NCBI GenBank assembly: GCA_945861385.1
Contig: CAMAUI010000015.1
Location: 1-55,451, forward strand
DNA length: 55,451 bases
DNA from: Prosthecobacter debontii
GTDB taxonomy: Bacteria; Verrucomicrobiota; Verrucomicrobiia; Chthoniobacterales; Chthoniobacteraceae
Direction: 5' to 3'
In this document: piece by piece, positions 25,381-34,261 of the stretch
Layout of the letters: each line of letters opens with the position of its first letter
Position numbering within the stretch: the first letter of the stretch is position 1
Notes under the pieces: generated by a model
Seen by the model: the letters and a program-made list of their open reading frames with translations, nothing else
Told to the model about the DNA's origin: nothing
Databases searched by the model: none
Program-made: the position numbers and the translations under genes

Positions 25381-27678
25381 GTGAATGGAAAGGAGATCAA
25401 CATAGACACGCCTGCGCCAAGGCGGATTGCATTCCTGGGTGGATACGAGCCGAGGAGGTGCGGGATCGCGACTTTTACCAGCGACCTGTGTGAGTCGGTC
25501 GCGGCGGCGGCACCGGCGATGGATTGTTTCGCGGGGGCGATGAATGACCGCGTGGAAGGTTACCGCTACCCGCCGCGCGTGCGATTTGAGGTGCTGGAAA
25601 AGGATTTGGATTCCTACCGGCGGGCGGCAGATTTTCTGAACTTCAACAATGCCGATGTGCTCTGCGTGCAGCACGAGTTCGGCATCTTCGGCGGGGCGGC
25701 GGGGAGTCACTTGCTGGCGCTGCTCAAGGAAGTGCGGATGCCGGTGGTGACGACGCTGCACACGGTGCTCCGCGATCCAAACGCCGCGCAGCGCAAGGTG
25801 ATGGATGAGTTGGTGCGGCGCAGCGACCGCATCGTGGTGATGGCGCGCAAGGGCGCGGAGATGCTGCGCGAGATCTACGCGGTGCCGGATGAGAAGCTGG
25901 ACGTGATCCCGCACGGCATCCCGGATATTCCGTTCGCGGATTCGGGCATCTACAAGGCGCAGTTCGGAGTCGAGGGGCGCATGGTGCTGCTGACGTTCGG
26001 ACTGCTGGGGCCGGGCAAGGGCATCGAGTACGTCATCGAGGCGCTGCCGGAAATTGTGCGGCGGCATCCGGGCGTTGTTTATCTCGTGCTCGGGGCCACG
26101 CATCCGCATCTCGTGGCTCGCGAAGGCGAGAGCTACCGCCTCGGCCTGGAGCGGCTGGCCGAGGCACGCGGCGTGAAAGAGCACGTCATTTTCTACAACC
26201 GCTTCGTGTCGCTCGATGACCTCAAGGAATTCATCGGTGCGACGGACATTTACGTGACGCCGTATTTGAACGAACAGCAGATCACGTCGGGCACACTGGC
26301 GTATGTTTTCGGCGCGGGAAAGGCGGTCGTCTCCACGCCTTACTGGCACGCGCAGGAATTGCTCGCCGAGGGCCGCGGAAAGCTCGTGCCGTTCCGCAAT
26401 CCGGCGGCGATCGCGGAGGCCGTATGCGAGTTTCTCGATGACCCGGCGCAGATGGAGCAGACGCGCCATGCGGCATACGCGATGGGCCGGGAGATGATCT
26501 GGCCCGCGGTGGCGCAGCGCTACATCGAGTCCTTCCAACGTGCGAGGGCCGACCGCCGCGCCAATCCGCGCGCGGCCTTCGCCGGGTGGACGCTGGCGAA
26601 CCGGCCTTACGATCTGCCGCCGCTGCGGCTGGATCACATCATCCGCATGTCGGACGGCACGGGGATTTTTCAGCACGCGATTTTCAACGTGCCAAACTTC
26701 CACGAAGGCTACTGCACGGACGACAACGCGCGCGCATTCATCCTGTGCAATCTGCTCGATGAAACCGGCGGCGATCCTCCGGCGGAAAATCTCGGCAAGC
26801 TCGCGACGAGCTACCTCGCATTTCTCGCGGCGGCGCTGAACAACCAGACTGGCCACTTCCGCAATTTCATGAGCCACGGCCGGCAGTGGCTGGAGCACGC
26901 CGGCAGCGAAGACAGCCACGCACGCGCGCTCTGGGCCGTCGGCACAGGCGCGGGACGCTCGCGCAATTCCGGCCACCGCCGGTTGTGCGCGCAGCTCTTC
27001 GAACTCGGGCTGACGAAGGTCGGGACGTTTTCCTCGCCGCGCGCGTGGGCCTTCACGCTGCTCGGCATCCACGAATATCTGCGCGGCTACCCGACCACGC
27101 CCGCCGTCCTCGACGCCCGCGTGCTGCTCACCGGCGAACTCGTGAGGCTGTGGAAAACCTGCGCGACGGAGAAATGGCCGTGGTTTGAAACCAGCGCGAC
27201 TTACGACAACGCGCGTTTCTCGCAGGCGCTCATTTTCAGCGGCCAGTGGATGCCGAATCCCGAAGCGCTGGAGATCGGGCTGAAGTCCCTGCGCTGGCTC
27301 GTCTCGATCCAGAAAACGCAGGCGGGCAACTTCCGCCCGATCGGCAGCAATGGATTCTACCAGCGCGATGGCGCGCGCGCGGACTTCGACCAGCAGCCGG
27401 TCGAGGCGCAGGCGATGGTGAGCGCGTGCCTCGAAGCCTTCCGCGCGACGCAGGACGCCTCGTGGTCGCGCGAAGCGAAGCGCGCGTTTGAGTGGTTCCT
27501 CGGGCGCAACGACCTCGGCGTGCCGCTCTACGATCCCAGCACCGGCGGATGCAGCGATGGTCTGCACGCCGACCGCATCAGCGAGAATCAGGGCGCCGAG
27601 TCGTCGCTGGCCTTCCACCTTTCCCTCGCGGAGATGAATTACGCCGAACACCCGATCGCCGAGCCGCTGCGCGGGTGA
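25381..27678 (+). CDS. GT4 glycosyltransferase fused to an alpha/alpha-barrel-like domain
   Basis: 765 aa in two parts. Residues 1-400 are a family-4 glycosyltransferase: the GGYEPRRCGIATFT donor loop, VLCVQHEFGIFGG, VVTTLHTVL, VIPHGIPD, TFGLLGPGKGIEYVIEALP and the C-lobe DIYVTPYLNEQQITSGTLAY. Residues 410-760 are helical and carry motifs of a six-hairpin barrel (HEGYCTDDNARAFI, EDSHARALWAVG, WPWFETSATYDNARFSQAL, LGRNDLGVPLYD). The partner GH130 gene lies 1.2 kb downstream. Such fusions with GH130 suggest synthesis or turnover of a mannose-containing glycan, but this is inference. The start is a GTG; a strong AAGGAG at 25390-25395 sits just inside, seven bases before an ATA codon, so the true start could be ATA-derived. 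Confidence 0.85.
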   Translation: MNGKEINIDTPAPRRIAFLGGYEPRRCGIATFTSDLCESVAAAAPAMDCFAGAMNDRVEGYRYPPRVRFEVLEKDLDSYRRAADFLNFNNADVLCVQHEFGIFGGAAGSHLLALLKEVRMPVVTTLHTVLRDPNAAQRKVMDELVRRSDRIVVMARKGAEMLREIYAVPDEKLDVIPHGIPDIPFADSGIYKAQFGVEGRMVLLTFGLLGPGKGIEYVIEALPEIVRRHPGVVYLVLGATHPHLVAREGESYRLGLERLAEARGVKEHVIFYNRFVSLDDLKEFIGATDIYVTPYLNEQQITSGTLAYVFGAGKAVVSTPYWHAQELLAEGRGKLVPFRNPAAIAEAVCEFLDDPAQMEQTRHAAYAMGREMIWPAVAQRYIESFQRARADRRANPRAAFAGWTLANRPYDLPPLRLDHIIRMSDGTGIFQHAIFNVPNFHEGYCTDDNARAFILCNLLDETGGDPPAENLGKLATSYLAFLAAALNNQTGHFRNFMSHGRQWLEHAGSEDSHARALWAVGTGAGRSRNSGHRRLCAQLFELGLTKVGTFSSPRAWAFTLLGIHEYLRGYPTTPAVLDARVLLTGELVRLWKTCATEKWPWFETSATYDNARFSQALIFSGQWMPNPEALEIGLKSLRWLVSIQKTQAGNFRPIGSNGFYQRDGARADFDQQPVEAQAMVSACLEAFRATQDASWSREAKRAFEWFLGRNDLGVPLYDPSTGGCSDGLHADRISENQGAESSLAFHLSLAEMNYAEHPIAEPLRG

Positions 27679-27728
27679 TGCTCATGCCCGGCCACGACCA
27701 CGTTTGTGTCGAGAACCGTCCGCAGCAT
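27639..27728 (-). pseudogene. PIN-domain toxin, N-terminal stump
   Basis: The ATG at 27728 overlaps the TGA of the preceding small gene (TGATG) and reads [14 protein letters not shown], the first strand of a PIN domain with its leading Asp, then diverges at about codon 15 (27687) and stops at 27639, overlapping the 3' end of the glycosyltransferase gene. Only about 14 codons of toxin homology remain; the rest was lost at the boundary with the GT4 gene. Confidence 0.6.
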
Positions 27729-27961
27729 CACTGCTTCTCCGCGAGTTGCGCCGTGATGCGATCATACACCTCGAAGAAGCGCCGGAATCCCTCCTCGCGC
27801 GTCATACCCGCCGCCTTGTCGCGCTCCGCATCCGCCAGCCCCTCGCGCACAATCGCGCACGCCTCATCGCTGTAACGCGCCTTGCGCCACTTGTGATACT
27901 CCGCCTGGATGCGATCACCCTCACAACGCAGCCGTTCATTTTCCCTCGAAAGAAAACCCAC
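27728..27961 (-). CDS. small protein upstream of the PIN stump, possible antitoxin
   Basis: 77 aa if started at the GTG at 27961 (start uncertain, no ATG available). Charged and helical, ending [30 protein letters not shown] and [11 protein letters not shown]. The stop overlaps the ATG of the PIN remnant, which is the usual antitoxin-toxin junction, so an antitoxin role is inferred. Family not recognised; may itself be 5'-eroded. Confidence 0.45.
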   Translation of the reverse strand: MGFLSRENERLRCEGDRIQAEYHKWRKARYSDEACAIVREGLADAERDKAAGMTREEGFRRFFEVYDRITAQLAEKQ

Positions 27962-28104
27962 CCCTCGCCGCCGATGGTCGGCGTGCCGATGCAATTCCAA
28001 TAGTGCGCGATACCCGCGACCACGCCCGCAAATCGCAAGCGACAGGAGGGCGATACAGGCGGGACGCGCTGTGCCACTTTCGGCCCGAAGTGTGGCGGCG
28101 GCGA

Positions 28105-28533
28105 TCAGGGCGTGGCGGTTTCCGCGAATGGGTTCAGCAGGCGAACGCCGGAGCGCGTGAAGTCCGCGGTGTTTCGCGTCACGATTGTGAGTTGATGCCG
28201 ATGGGCGGTCGCGGCGAGCTGGCTGTCGAGCGCGGGGATGATGTCGCCTTCGCGCTCCCACTTTGCCTTGAGCTGGCCCCACACATGGGCGGTCGCTGTG
28301 TTGAAGCTCAACACGCGGCCCGCCATGCGCTCGCAGACATTGGTGAGCCATTCGCGGAGGCGGGTTTTGCGCTCGCCGTCGTCCAGCCGCTCGATGCCGC
28401 GGCGGAGTTCGCCAATGGTCACGGTACTGACGTAAAGCTCCGGCTCATGCTCGCGCAGCCATGCGACGACTTTGGGATTCGGCTGCGATTTCGCCAACTC
28501 GCTGAAAACATTCGTGTCAACGGGGTAACTCAC
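28105..28533 (-). CDS. vapC: VapC-type PIN ribonuclease toxin
   Basis: 142 aa, full-length. PIN acidic residues: Asp6 (PVDTNVFSEL), Glu42 (VSTVTIGELRRGIERL), Asp102 (IIPALDSQLAATA) and Asp123 in VTRNTADF. Belongs to the FitB-like branch (PKVVAWLREHEPELYVST). Presumed Mg-dependent endoribonuclease. Starts with a GTG that overlaps the antitoxin stop (GTGA). Unlike the other PIN genes in this window it appears intact. Confidence 0.9.
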   Translation of the reverse strand: MSYPVDTNVFSELAKSQPNPKVVAWLREHEPELYVSTVTIGELRRGIERLDDGERKTRLREWLTNVCERMAGRVLSFNTATAHVWGQLKAKWEREGDIIPALDSQLAATAHRHQLTIVTRNTADFTRSGVRLLNPFAETATP

Positions 28534-28757
28534 AACGCGACCGGCGCGGAGTCATCGCGCTCGCGAGGCGGAATCTCGAATGGCGCGGGGCAGGCGAGGA
28601 GCAAATCCACGAGACCGTGATTCGGCGGGAGATTCGCGGCTTCGTCCTCGCGCTGGCGCTCGATGTGACGCAGGTAATGCAAGACCTCCGCCAGCACCGG
28701 CTCGGGCTGGCACTCGATCTCGTTTTTCAAAACATCGCGCACGCTCATGGCGATCAT
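28530..28757 (-). CDS. vapB: VapB-like antitoxin
   Basis: 75 aa from the ATG at 28757 (or 72 aa from the ATG at 28748). Sequence MSVRDVLKNEIECQPEPVLAE, then LHYLRHIERQREDE, resembling DUF2281-type antitoxins whose helical N-terminus is followed by a toxin-binding tail (LLACPAPFEIPPRE). The stop overlaps the vapC start by three bases, supporting a coupled TA operon. No DNA-binding domain was positively identified. Confidence 0.75.
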   Translation of the reverse strand: MIAMSVRDVLKNEIECQPEPVLAEVLHYLRHIERQREDEAANLPPNHGLVDLLLACPAPFEIPPRERDDSAPVAL

Positions 28758-28920
28758 AATGCCCGCTGCTCTGCTGCTCCGCAAGCGGCATGTCATTTTC
28801 ACCACAACCACCAGCCGGTGCGGCGCTCCCGCGCGCCCATCGTAAAATATCGCGGAAGATTGCGCCTGCTCTGATTCAGTGTTCGCTTTATCGGGCGGGG
28901 CGGTGTCCGCTGTGGGCCAC

Positions 28921-30372
28921 ATGACCAACATCCGACTCCGGCGCCACGGGGCTAAATTCCAGCCCGAGAGCGCGCGAGTTATCATCCGGCCATTCATCCC
29001 CGGCAGCGCGCGGCGTGTGGCGGACATCGTGAAGCGCGCGCTCGCGCTGAGCGATGACGAAGCGGCGGCGCAATTGCAGTCGTTGCTCGGCGAGTTTGCA
29101 TCGCGGCACTTCGACATCGAGTCGCTCCTGCTCGCGCATTTTGCGAAAGTGCGCGCGCATGTCCCGGCGACAGTTTCGCGTGTGCGGCAGCTTCTCATCG
29201 GGGCGCTGTTCTCCGGGGAGTATGCGCTGGAATCCGCCGCGCTGTTCAACCCCTCCATCGTGCCGCATCCCGACCAGAGCGGCGTGCCGGATGGCGCTCT
29301 GCGTTTCATCATGAGCCTGCGCGCCACCGGCGAAGGCCACATCTCCTCCATCGAGTTCCGCACCGGCCTCATCGCGGGGGATGGAAGCATCAGCGTGGAG
29401 CCGGTCTCGCGTTTCGTCACGGTGCCGGAGGTCGTGCCGAATCCCACCTACCACAAGAAACGCTTCATCATCAAACTTCAGGAGATGGGTTTCGAAGGCG
29501 GGCACGCGGCTGCGGTGATGGATCCGCTCGCGGAAAGCTTCACCCTCCAGCAACTCGACGAAAGCGTGCGCCGCGTGCGCCGCGAAACGAAACCCGCCGG
29601 ACGCGACCTGCGCCGCACCCTGGAGTGCATCCGCTGGCTCGCCGACTCGAACTACGAACTGAACTTTTCCTCCAAGCTCGCCATGAGCGAGCGCATCATT
29701 TTTCCCGTCTCGCCCAATGAGAGCAACGGCATCGAGGACGCCCGCTTTGTCCGCTTCACCGATGACGACGGCAGCGTGATGTATTGCGCGACCTACACCG
29801 CTTACAACGGGCGCGTCATCCTTCCGCAGTTCATCGAGACGCAGGATTTCCTGCACTTCCGCGTGCTCACCCTCAACGGAAACGCCGTGCAAAACAAAGG
29901 CATGGCGCTCTTCCCACGGCGCATCGGCGGCCGTTACGCCATGCTCTCGCGGCAGGACGACGAAAACATTTTCATCATGTTCTCGGACAGCCCGCATTAT
30001 TGGAGCGACCCCGAGATCATCCTGCGCCCAGCCGAGACGTGGGAGTCTGTGAAAATCGGCAACTGCGGCTCTCCCATCGAGACGGAGGCCGGCTGGCTCG
30101 TCATCACCCACGGCGTCGGCCCCATGCGAAAGTATTGCATTGGTGCCGCCCTGCTCGACCTCGATGACCCGACGAAGGTCATCGGCCGCCTTCGCCGCCC
30201 TCTTCTCTCCCCCGCAGACAATGAACGCGAAGGCTACGTGCCGAACGTCGTGTATAGCTGCGGCTCCATGCTCCACGGACGCGACATCATCCTGCCCTTC
30301 GCCATGAGCGACACTGCAACGGCCATCGCCACTGTGTCGCTGGACGACTTGCTCGCGGCGTTGAAAGCGTGA
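28921..30372 (+). CDS. glycoside hydrolase family 130 phosphorylase
   Basis: 483 aa, cytoplasmic. GH130 five-bladed propeller landmarks after an N-terminal helical extension of about 100 residues: ALFNPSIVPHPDQ, RFIMSLRATGEGHISSIEFR, GIEDARFVRF (the conserved E-D-x-R), YNGRVILPQFIETQDF, NKGMALFPR, and HGVGPMRKYCIGAALLDLDDP. The family phosphorolyses beta-mannosides (mannosylglucose, mannooligosaccharides). It follows the GT4 fusion gene, from which a TA cluster now separates it. The ATG at 28921 is chosen over the GTG at 28879 because it begins MTNIRLRRHG, a family-like start. Confidence 0.88.
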   Translation: MTNIRLRRHGAKFQPESARVIIRPFIPGSARRVADIVKRALALSDDEAAAQLQSLLGEFASRHFDIESLLLAHFAKVRAHVPATVSRVRQLLIGALFSGEYALESAALFNPSIVPHPDQSGVPDGALRFIMSLRATGEGHISSIEFRTGLIAGDGSISVEPVSRFVTVPEVVPNPTYHKKRFIIKLQEMGFEGGHAAAVMDPLAESFTLQQLDESVRRVRRETKPAGRDLRRTLECIRWLADSNYELNFSSKLAMSERIIFPVSPNESNGIEDARFVRFTDDDGSVMYCATYTAYNGRVILPQFIETQDFLHFRVLTLNGNAVQNKGMALFPRRIGGRYAMLSRQDDENIFIMFSDSPHYWSDPEIILRPAETWESVKIGNCGSPIETEAGWLVITHGVGPMRKYCIGAALLDLDDPTKVIGRLRRPLLSPADNEREGYVPNVVYSCGSMLHGRDIILPFAMSDTATAIATVSLDDLLAALKA

Positions 30373-30441
30373 ACAAGCCGGCCAGGACGCGCGCCCTCAC
30401 GGCACAAGCTCCGTAATGCCCGGGGTTGTACCGGGATTTTT

Positions 30442-30647
30442 CCGCTTAGCCGGAACGATGCAGTTGGTGCGGCGCGATCCGTCCGGAACACAGGCTTCCA
30501 GCCTGTACGGTGGGCAGGCCTCATGCCTGCGGCGGCCGCACCATTCGGTGCAAGTGTCAGCGGGCTGGAAGCCCACTATCCGCACAGGCTGGAAGCCTGT
30601 GTTCCACTTCGCCGCGCTCCCGCAACTGAATCGTTCCGGCTTAGCGG
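30442..30647. repeat. 206-bp nested palindromic intergenic element
   Basis: Outer 25-bp inverted arms at 30442-30466 and 30623-30647 match at 23 of 25 positions. Inner arms GGAACACAGGCTTCCAGCCTGT (written here as the 22 bases at 30484-30505) and their exact reverse complement at 30584-30605 each fold on themselves. Between lie GCAGGCctcatGCCTGC (30514-30530) and GGGCTggaAGCCC (30561-30573). The right outer arm contains the stop codon of the next gene. Looks like a BIME/MITE-like element rather than a simple terminator. Confidence 0.8.
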
Positions 30648-32608
30648 ATGCCGCTGTCTATGTGGAGCGTGACCGCGCTGACTGCCCCGGCTTCGACGCT
30701 GACCGTTTCCGTCGCGCTAGACCCATCGAGCGTCGTCTGGATCACACGCCTCGCCACCACCCTGAACTTGCCGACTGGTGTCCGCACTTTGAAGCGGCCT
30801 TCCGCATTCGTGACACCCTGCCAGCGGAACACATGTGCCGGGGCGATTCCGTTTTCCACCTCGGCCGGCACCTGCTCGATCACGACATGCGCGCCAGCAA
30901 GCGGGCCCTCATTGGGCTGACCCTCGATTTCAACCGGAGCAAGCGGCCCAATCAGAACGAGGCCACTGATTCCCTGTTCAGTCGGCGGCGGCGGCGGTGG
31001 CGGAGCATTCAGCTTCAGCACCACTTCCGAAAAATGACCCGCTTCAACCCCCACTTCGGCGGTGGCTGTGAGGACCGTGCCCACCAGCGCATTCGCTCCA
31101 TCCTGCACAGCCGGGAGCCGAAGGTGAGCCACGACTTTAAAACGTCCCGCCGGGGTCCTGACCTTGAACCCACCCTCTGCATTCGTCTTCCCTTCCCATG
31201 TGAACGGGCGATGAGCGAGTTGCACTCCGTCCGGAACGATCTGCTGCACGAGGACACTCGCCCCGGCAGCGGGAGATTCTACGTCGCCATGTACCAAGAG
31301 CACCTTTCCAACGATTCCCTGTTCAGTCGGCGGCGGCGGCGGTGGCGGAGCACTCAGCTTCAGCACCACTTCCGAAAAATGACCCGCTTCAACCCCCACT
31401 TCGGCGGTGGCTGTGAGGACCGTGCCCACCAGCGCATTCGCTGCCTCATGCGTCGGCGGGACCTGCAGGCGAGCCACCACTTTATACCGTCCAGGCGGGG
31501 TTCTGACCTTGAACCCGCCCTCTGCATCCGTCTTCCCCTCCCATGTGAACGGGCGATGAGCGAGTTGCCCTCCGTCCGGAACGATCTGCTGCACCAGGAC
31601 ACTTGCCCCGGCAGCGGGAGATTCCACTTCGCCATTCACTAGGAGCACCTTGCCCGCGATCCCTTGCTCAGTCGGTGGTGGTGGCGGCGGCGGGGGTACG
31701 GGAGCTTTCAGCTTCAACACCACTTCCGAAAACACACCCGCCTCGACCGTGACCTCGGCGACGGCCGTGAGGACGGTATTCGTCGGCGCATCCACTCCTT
31801 CCCGCACCTGCCCGGCACGGAAATATTTCGCCACCACTTTGTATCGTCCGGGCGGCGTCTTGGTCTTGAACGCACCCGCATCGTCCGTGTGTCCGCTCCA
31901 ATTGAACGGCGGATGATCCAATCGCACGCCCTGCGGGATGATCTGCTGCACGAGGACGGTTGCCCCTGCAGCGGGCGATTCCACATCCCCGTCCACGACG
32001 ACCACTTTGCCGGCGATTCCAGTGTTTTCCACCGTCGGATCCGGCTTCGGAGGCTCGACGACTTCGAACGGAACCGCCGCGCCGGGTTGCTTGTCCGCCT
32101 CGAGCGTGGCCTGGAGTGAATAGGCACCCGGAGGCAGCGGCGTGCCATCAATCACAAGCGGAATCCGAATCACCCGCTTCCACCGCGCGCCGCGCAAAAG
32201 CGTCTCCGTCGTCACCACTTCAGGGCTGACGACATCGGCATCGGACTCCCACACCTGCTCGCCCTCGCTGTCAAAGACACGGAATTTGAATTTCCGTTCG
32301 GCCGCTCCGGCATTCGGAAAATCAAACGTGATGCCATCCCGGCTGCGATTCTGCAGGACAGCGCAGGCAGCAAACGAATCGGCCACGATCACGGCATGCT
32401 TGGGAACCCTGATTTTCTCAGCTGCGGGTTCCGTCGGCACCGCGAACCGGAATCCGCCCGTCGTGAGCGAAACATTCAAGCCGCCGACACCCGAGAATTC
32501 ATGGGGTTTCTCACCGGGCGCAGGCGGTGCTGCCTGCACCATGCCTGGCAGTAATGAAAGGACAGCCGCGAAGAGCAGGCTGATTCTGGATATGGCGTTC
32601 GTTCTCAT
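30641..32608 (-). CDS. secreted protein with four tandem carboxypeptidase-regulatory-like domains
   Basis: 655 aa. Signal peptide MRTNAISRISLLFAAVLSLLPG, a unique N-terminal region (about 30-195), then four Ig-like repeats of the carboxypeptidase regulatory fold joined by proline runs (PPPPPPPTEQGI). The DNA repeats have periods of 357, 345 and 345 bp (repeat starts at 32015, 31658, 31313 and 30968 on the plus strand), and copies 2 and 3 are nearly identical, so recent expansion is likely. Each repeat carries the A-G-A-x-V-x-V-x-Q core, F-x-W-x-G-x-T-x-A-G-x-F-K and GxFKVVA strands. Probably an extracellular scaffold or adhesin-like protein; no enzymatic motif seen. The stop codon lies inside the palindromic element. 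Confidence 0.82.
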   Translation of the reverse strand: MRTNAISRISLLFAAVLSLLPGMVQAAPPAPGEKPHEFSGVGGLNVSLTTGGFRFAVPTEPAAEKIRVPKHAVIVADSFAACAVLQNRSRDGITFDFPNAGAAERKFKFRVFDSEGEQVWESDADVVSPEVVTTETLLRGARWKRVIRIPLVIDGTPLPPGAYSLQATLEADKQPGAAVPFEVVEPPKPDPTVENTGIAGKVVVVDGDVESPAAGATVLVQQIIPQGVRLDHPPFNWSGHTDDAGAFKTKTPPGRYKVVAKYFRAGQVREGVDAPTNTVLTAVAEVTVEAGVFSEVVLKLKAPVPPPPPPPPTEQGIAGKVLLVNGEVESPAAGASVLVQQIVPDGGQLAHRPFTWEGKTDAEGGFKVRTPPGRYKVVARLQVPPTHEAANALVGTVLTATAEVGVEAGHFSEVVLKLSAPPPPPPPTEQGIVGKVLLVHGDVESPAAGASVLVQQIVPDGVQLAHRPFTWEGKTNAEGGFKVRTPAGRFKVVAHLRLPAVQDGANALVGTVLTATAEVGVEAGHFSEVVLKLNAPPPPPPPTEQGISGLVLIGPLAPVEIEGQPNEGPLAGAHVVIEQVPAEVENGIAPAHVFRWQGVTNAEGRFKVRTPVGKFRVVARRVIQTTLDGSSATETVSVEAGAVSAVTLHIDSGIR

Positions 32609-32833
32609 GGTTCGTTGGCTGGATGGTTCTCGATTGCGGGAGGAGCCGGGGGTGATGCTTTCTCCCTAGGCTGACGGTGGGATTTCTATCCCCGAGTTGA
32701 GCCAGGCGCAAAGGAAATTCCTGCCTATTTTCATGAGGCTGGAATCATCACGACGGAGGTATCCGAGGCATGAAATGGGACGCGGCTCCGCGCTGGACAT
32801 CGTTTGGATCACACGCGGAGACTGCGGGTGAAA

Positions 32834-34261
32834 ATGTCAGACGATCTTTTTGTCCGGACCACGCCTCCCGATGGCGCAGCCGCCACCGCAAACGCCGCAC
32901 CGCTTGCGGAACGGATGCGGCCGCTCACGCTCGAGGATTTTTCCGGCCAGGAGCACATCCTCGGGCCGGGGAAATTGCTGAGGCGCGCGATCGAGGCGGA
33001 CCGGATCGCGAGCATCATCCTTTTTGGACCACCCGGCACCGGGAAGACCACGCTAGCCCGGATCATCGCCCAGGCGACGAAATGCCGTTTCGAGTCGCTG
33101 AGCGGCGTGGAGAGCAACATCGCCGATCTCCGCCGCGTGGTCGCCGCCGCGGCGAACCGGCTCGCGAACGCGGGGCAGAAGACGATCCTTTTCGTGGATG
33201 AAATCCACCGCTGGAACAAGGCCCAGCAGGACGTGCTGCTCCCCGATGTCGAGCGCGGCACCGTGCGACTCGTCGGGGCCACGACGGAAAATCCGTTCTT
33301 CTACGTCAACAGCGCGCTCGTCTCGCGCTCGCAGATCTTCCAGCTCGAACCGCTCGCACCCGCCGACATCGAGGCCGTGCTGCGCCGCGCGCTCGCCGAC
33401 GTGGAGCGCGGAGTCGTAGCCGCGCTCGTGAAAGCGCGGGCCGATCAATCGCCCGACGAAACCACCCACACCTTGCCGGGCGCGCCTGCTGTTGTCGCTG
33501 ACGACGACGCGCTCACCTTCCTCGCCACCATCGCGGACGGGGACGCGCGAAAGGCGCTGAACGCGCTCGAAATCGCCGTTCTCACGACGCCCCCGGGCGC
33601 GGACGGCATCGTCCGCGTTACCCGCGCCATCGCCGAGGAGAGCATCCAGAAAAAGGCCGTCGTGTACGACGCCACCGGCGACGGCCACTACGACACCATC
33701 TCGGCATTCATCAAAAGCGTGCGCGGCTCCGACCCCGACGCCGCGCTCTACTGGCTCGCGAAAATGCTCTACGCGGGCGAGGAGGTGCGTTTCATCGCGC
33801 GGCGCCTCGTCATCCTCGCGAGCGAGGACATCGGCATGGCCGACCCGCAGGGGCTCGTCCTCGCCGTCGCCGCGCAGCAGGCCGTGCAATTCATCGGCAT
33901 GCCCGAGGCGCGCATCACGCTCGCGCACGCGACCGTCTATCTCGCCACCGCTCCGAAATCCAACCGCGCCTACCTCGGCGTGGACAAGGCGATGGAGGAG
34001 GTGAAAAGCGGCGTCACGCTCGCCGTGCCGCGCCATCTCCGCAGCACCGGCAGCAAGCGCGCCGCGAAGACGCTCGGCCACACCGGCTACCAGTATTCGC
34101 ACGAAGGCGAAGGCGCCTACATCCCGCAGGCGTATCTCCCCGAAGGCCGCCGCTATTACGATCCCTCGGAGAATGGCTACGAGAAGCGCGTGAAGGAGCG
34201 CCTCGACTACTGGCGCGCACTTTTCGAGCAGGCACAGGAAAAGAGCCCGCCCAAGCCGTGA
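32834..34261 (+). CDS. rarA: replication-associated recombination protein A (AAA+ ATPase)
   Basis: 475 aa. MgsA/RarA acts at stalled replication forks with SSB. Walker A GPPGTGKTT (65-73), Walker B ILFVDEIHR (Asp122-Glu123), sensor-1 GATTENPFF and the arginine-finger region VSRSQIF are present. The C-terminal MgsA tetramerisation domain follows (AYLGVDKAMEEVKSG, HLRSTGSKRAAKTLGHTGYQYSHE). After DEIHR a Trp replaces the usual Phe before NK. The ATG at 32834 begins MSDDLF; a TTG ten codons upstream is less likely. Confidence 0.94.
   Translation: MSDDLFVRTTPPDGAAATANAAPLAERMRPLTLEDFSGQEHILGPGKLLRRAIEADRIASIILFGPPGTGKTTLARIIAQATKCRFESLSGVESNIADLRRVVAAAANRLANAGQKTILFVDEIHRWNKAQQDVLLPDVERGTVRLVGATTENPFFYVNSALVSRSQIFQLEPLAPADIEAVLRRALADVERGVVAALVKARADQSPDETTHTLPGAPAVVADDDALTFLATIADGDARKALNALEIAVLTTPPGADGIVRVTRAIAEESIQKKAVVYDATGDGHYDTISAFIKSVRGSDPDAALYWLAKMLYAGEEVRFIARRLVILASEDIGMADPQGLVLAVAAQQAVQFIGMPEARITLAHATVYLATAPKSNRAYLGVDKAMEEVKSGVTLAVPRHLRSTGSKRAAKTLGHTGYQYSHEGEGAYIPQAYLPEGRRYYDPSENGYEKRVKERLDYWRALFEQAQEKSPPKP

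Noticed and set aside
24955-27651. An 898-codon open frame on the minus strand opposite the GT4 gene
   Set aside because: It is composed of Arg/His/Ala-rich sequence with no domain, mirrors a well-supported gene, and is a by-product of high GC at third positions.
30968-32020. Regular repeats considered as a CRISPR array
   Set aside because: Units are 345-357 bp, in frame, and encode protein domains; there are no short repeats separated by unique spacers.
32770-33201. An ATG with a good GGAGG 10 bases upstream, starting a frame before rarA
   Set aside because: The frame runs into rarA out of phase, and its translation has no similarity to anything recognisable; the Shine-Dalgarno-like match is probably chance.
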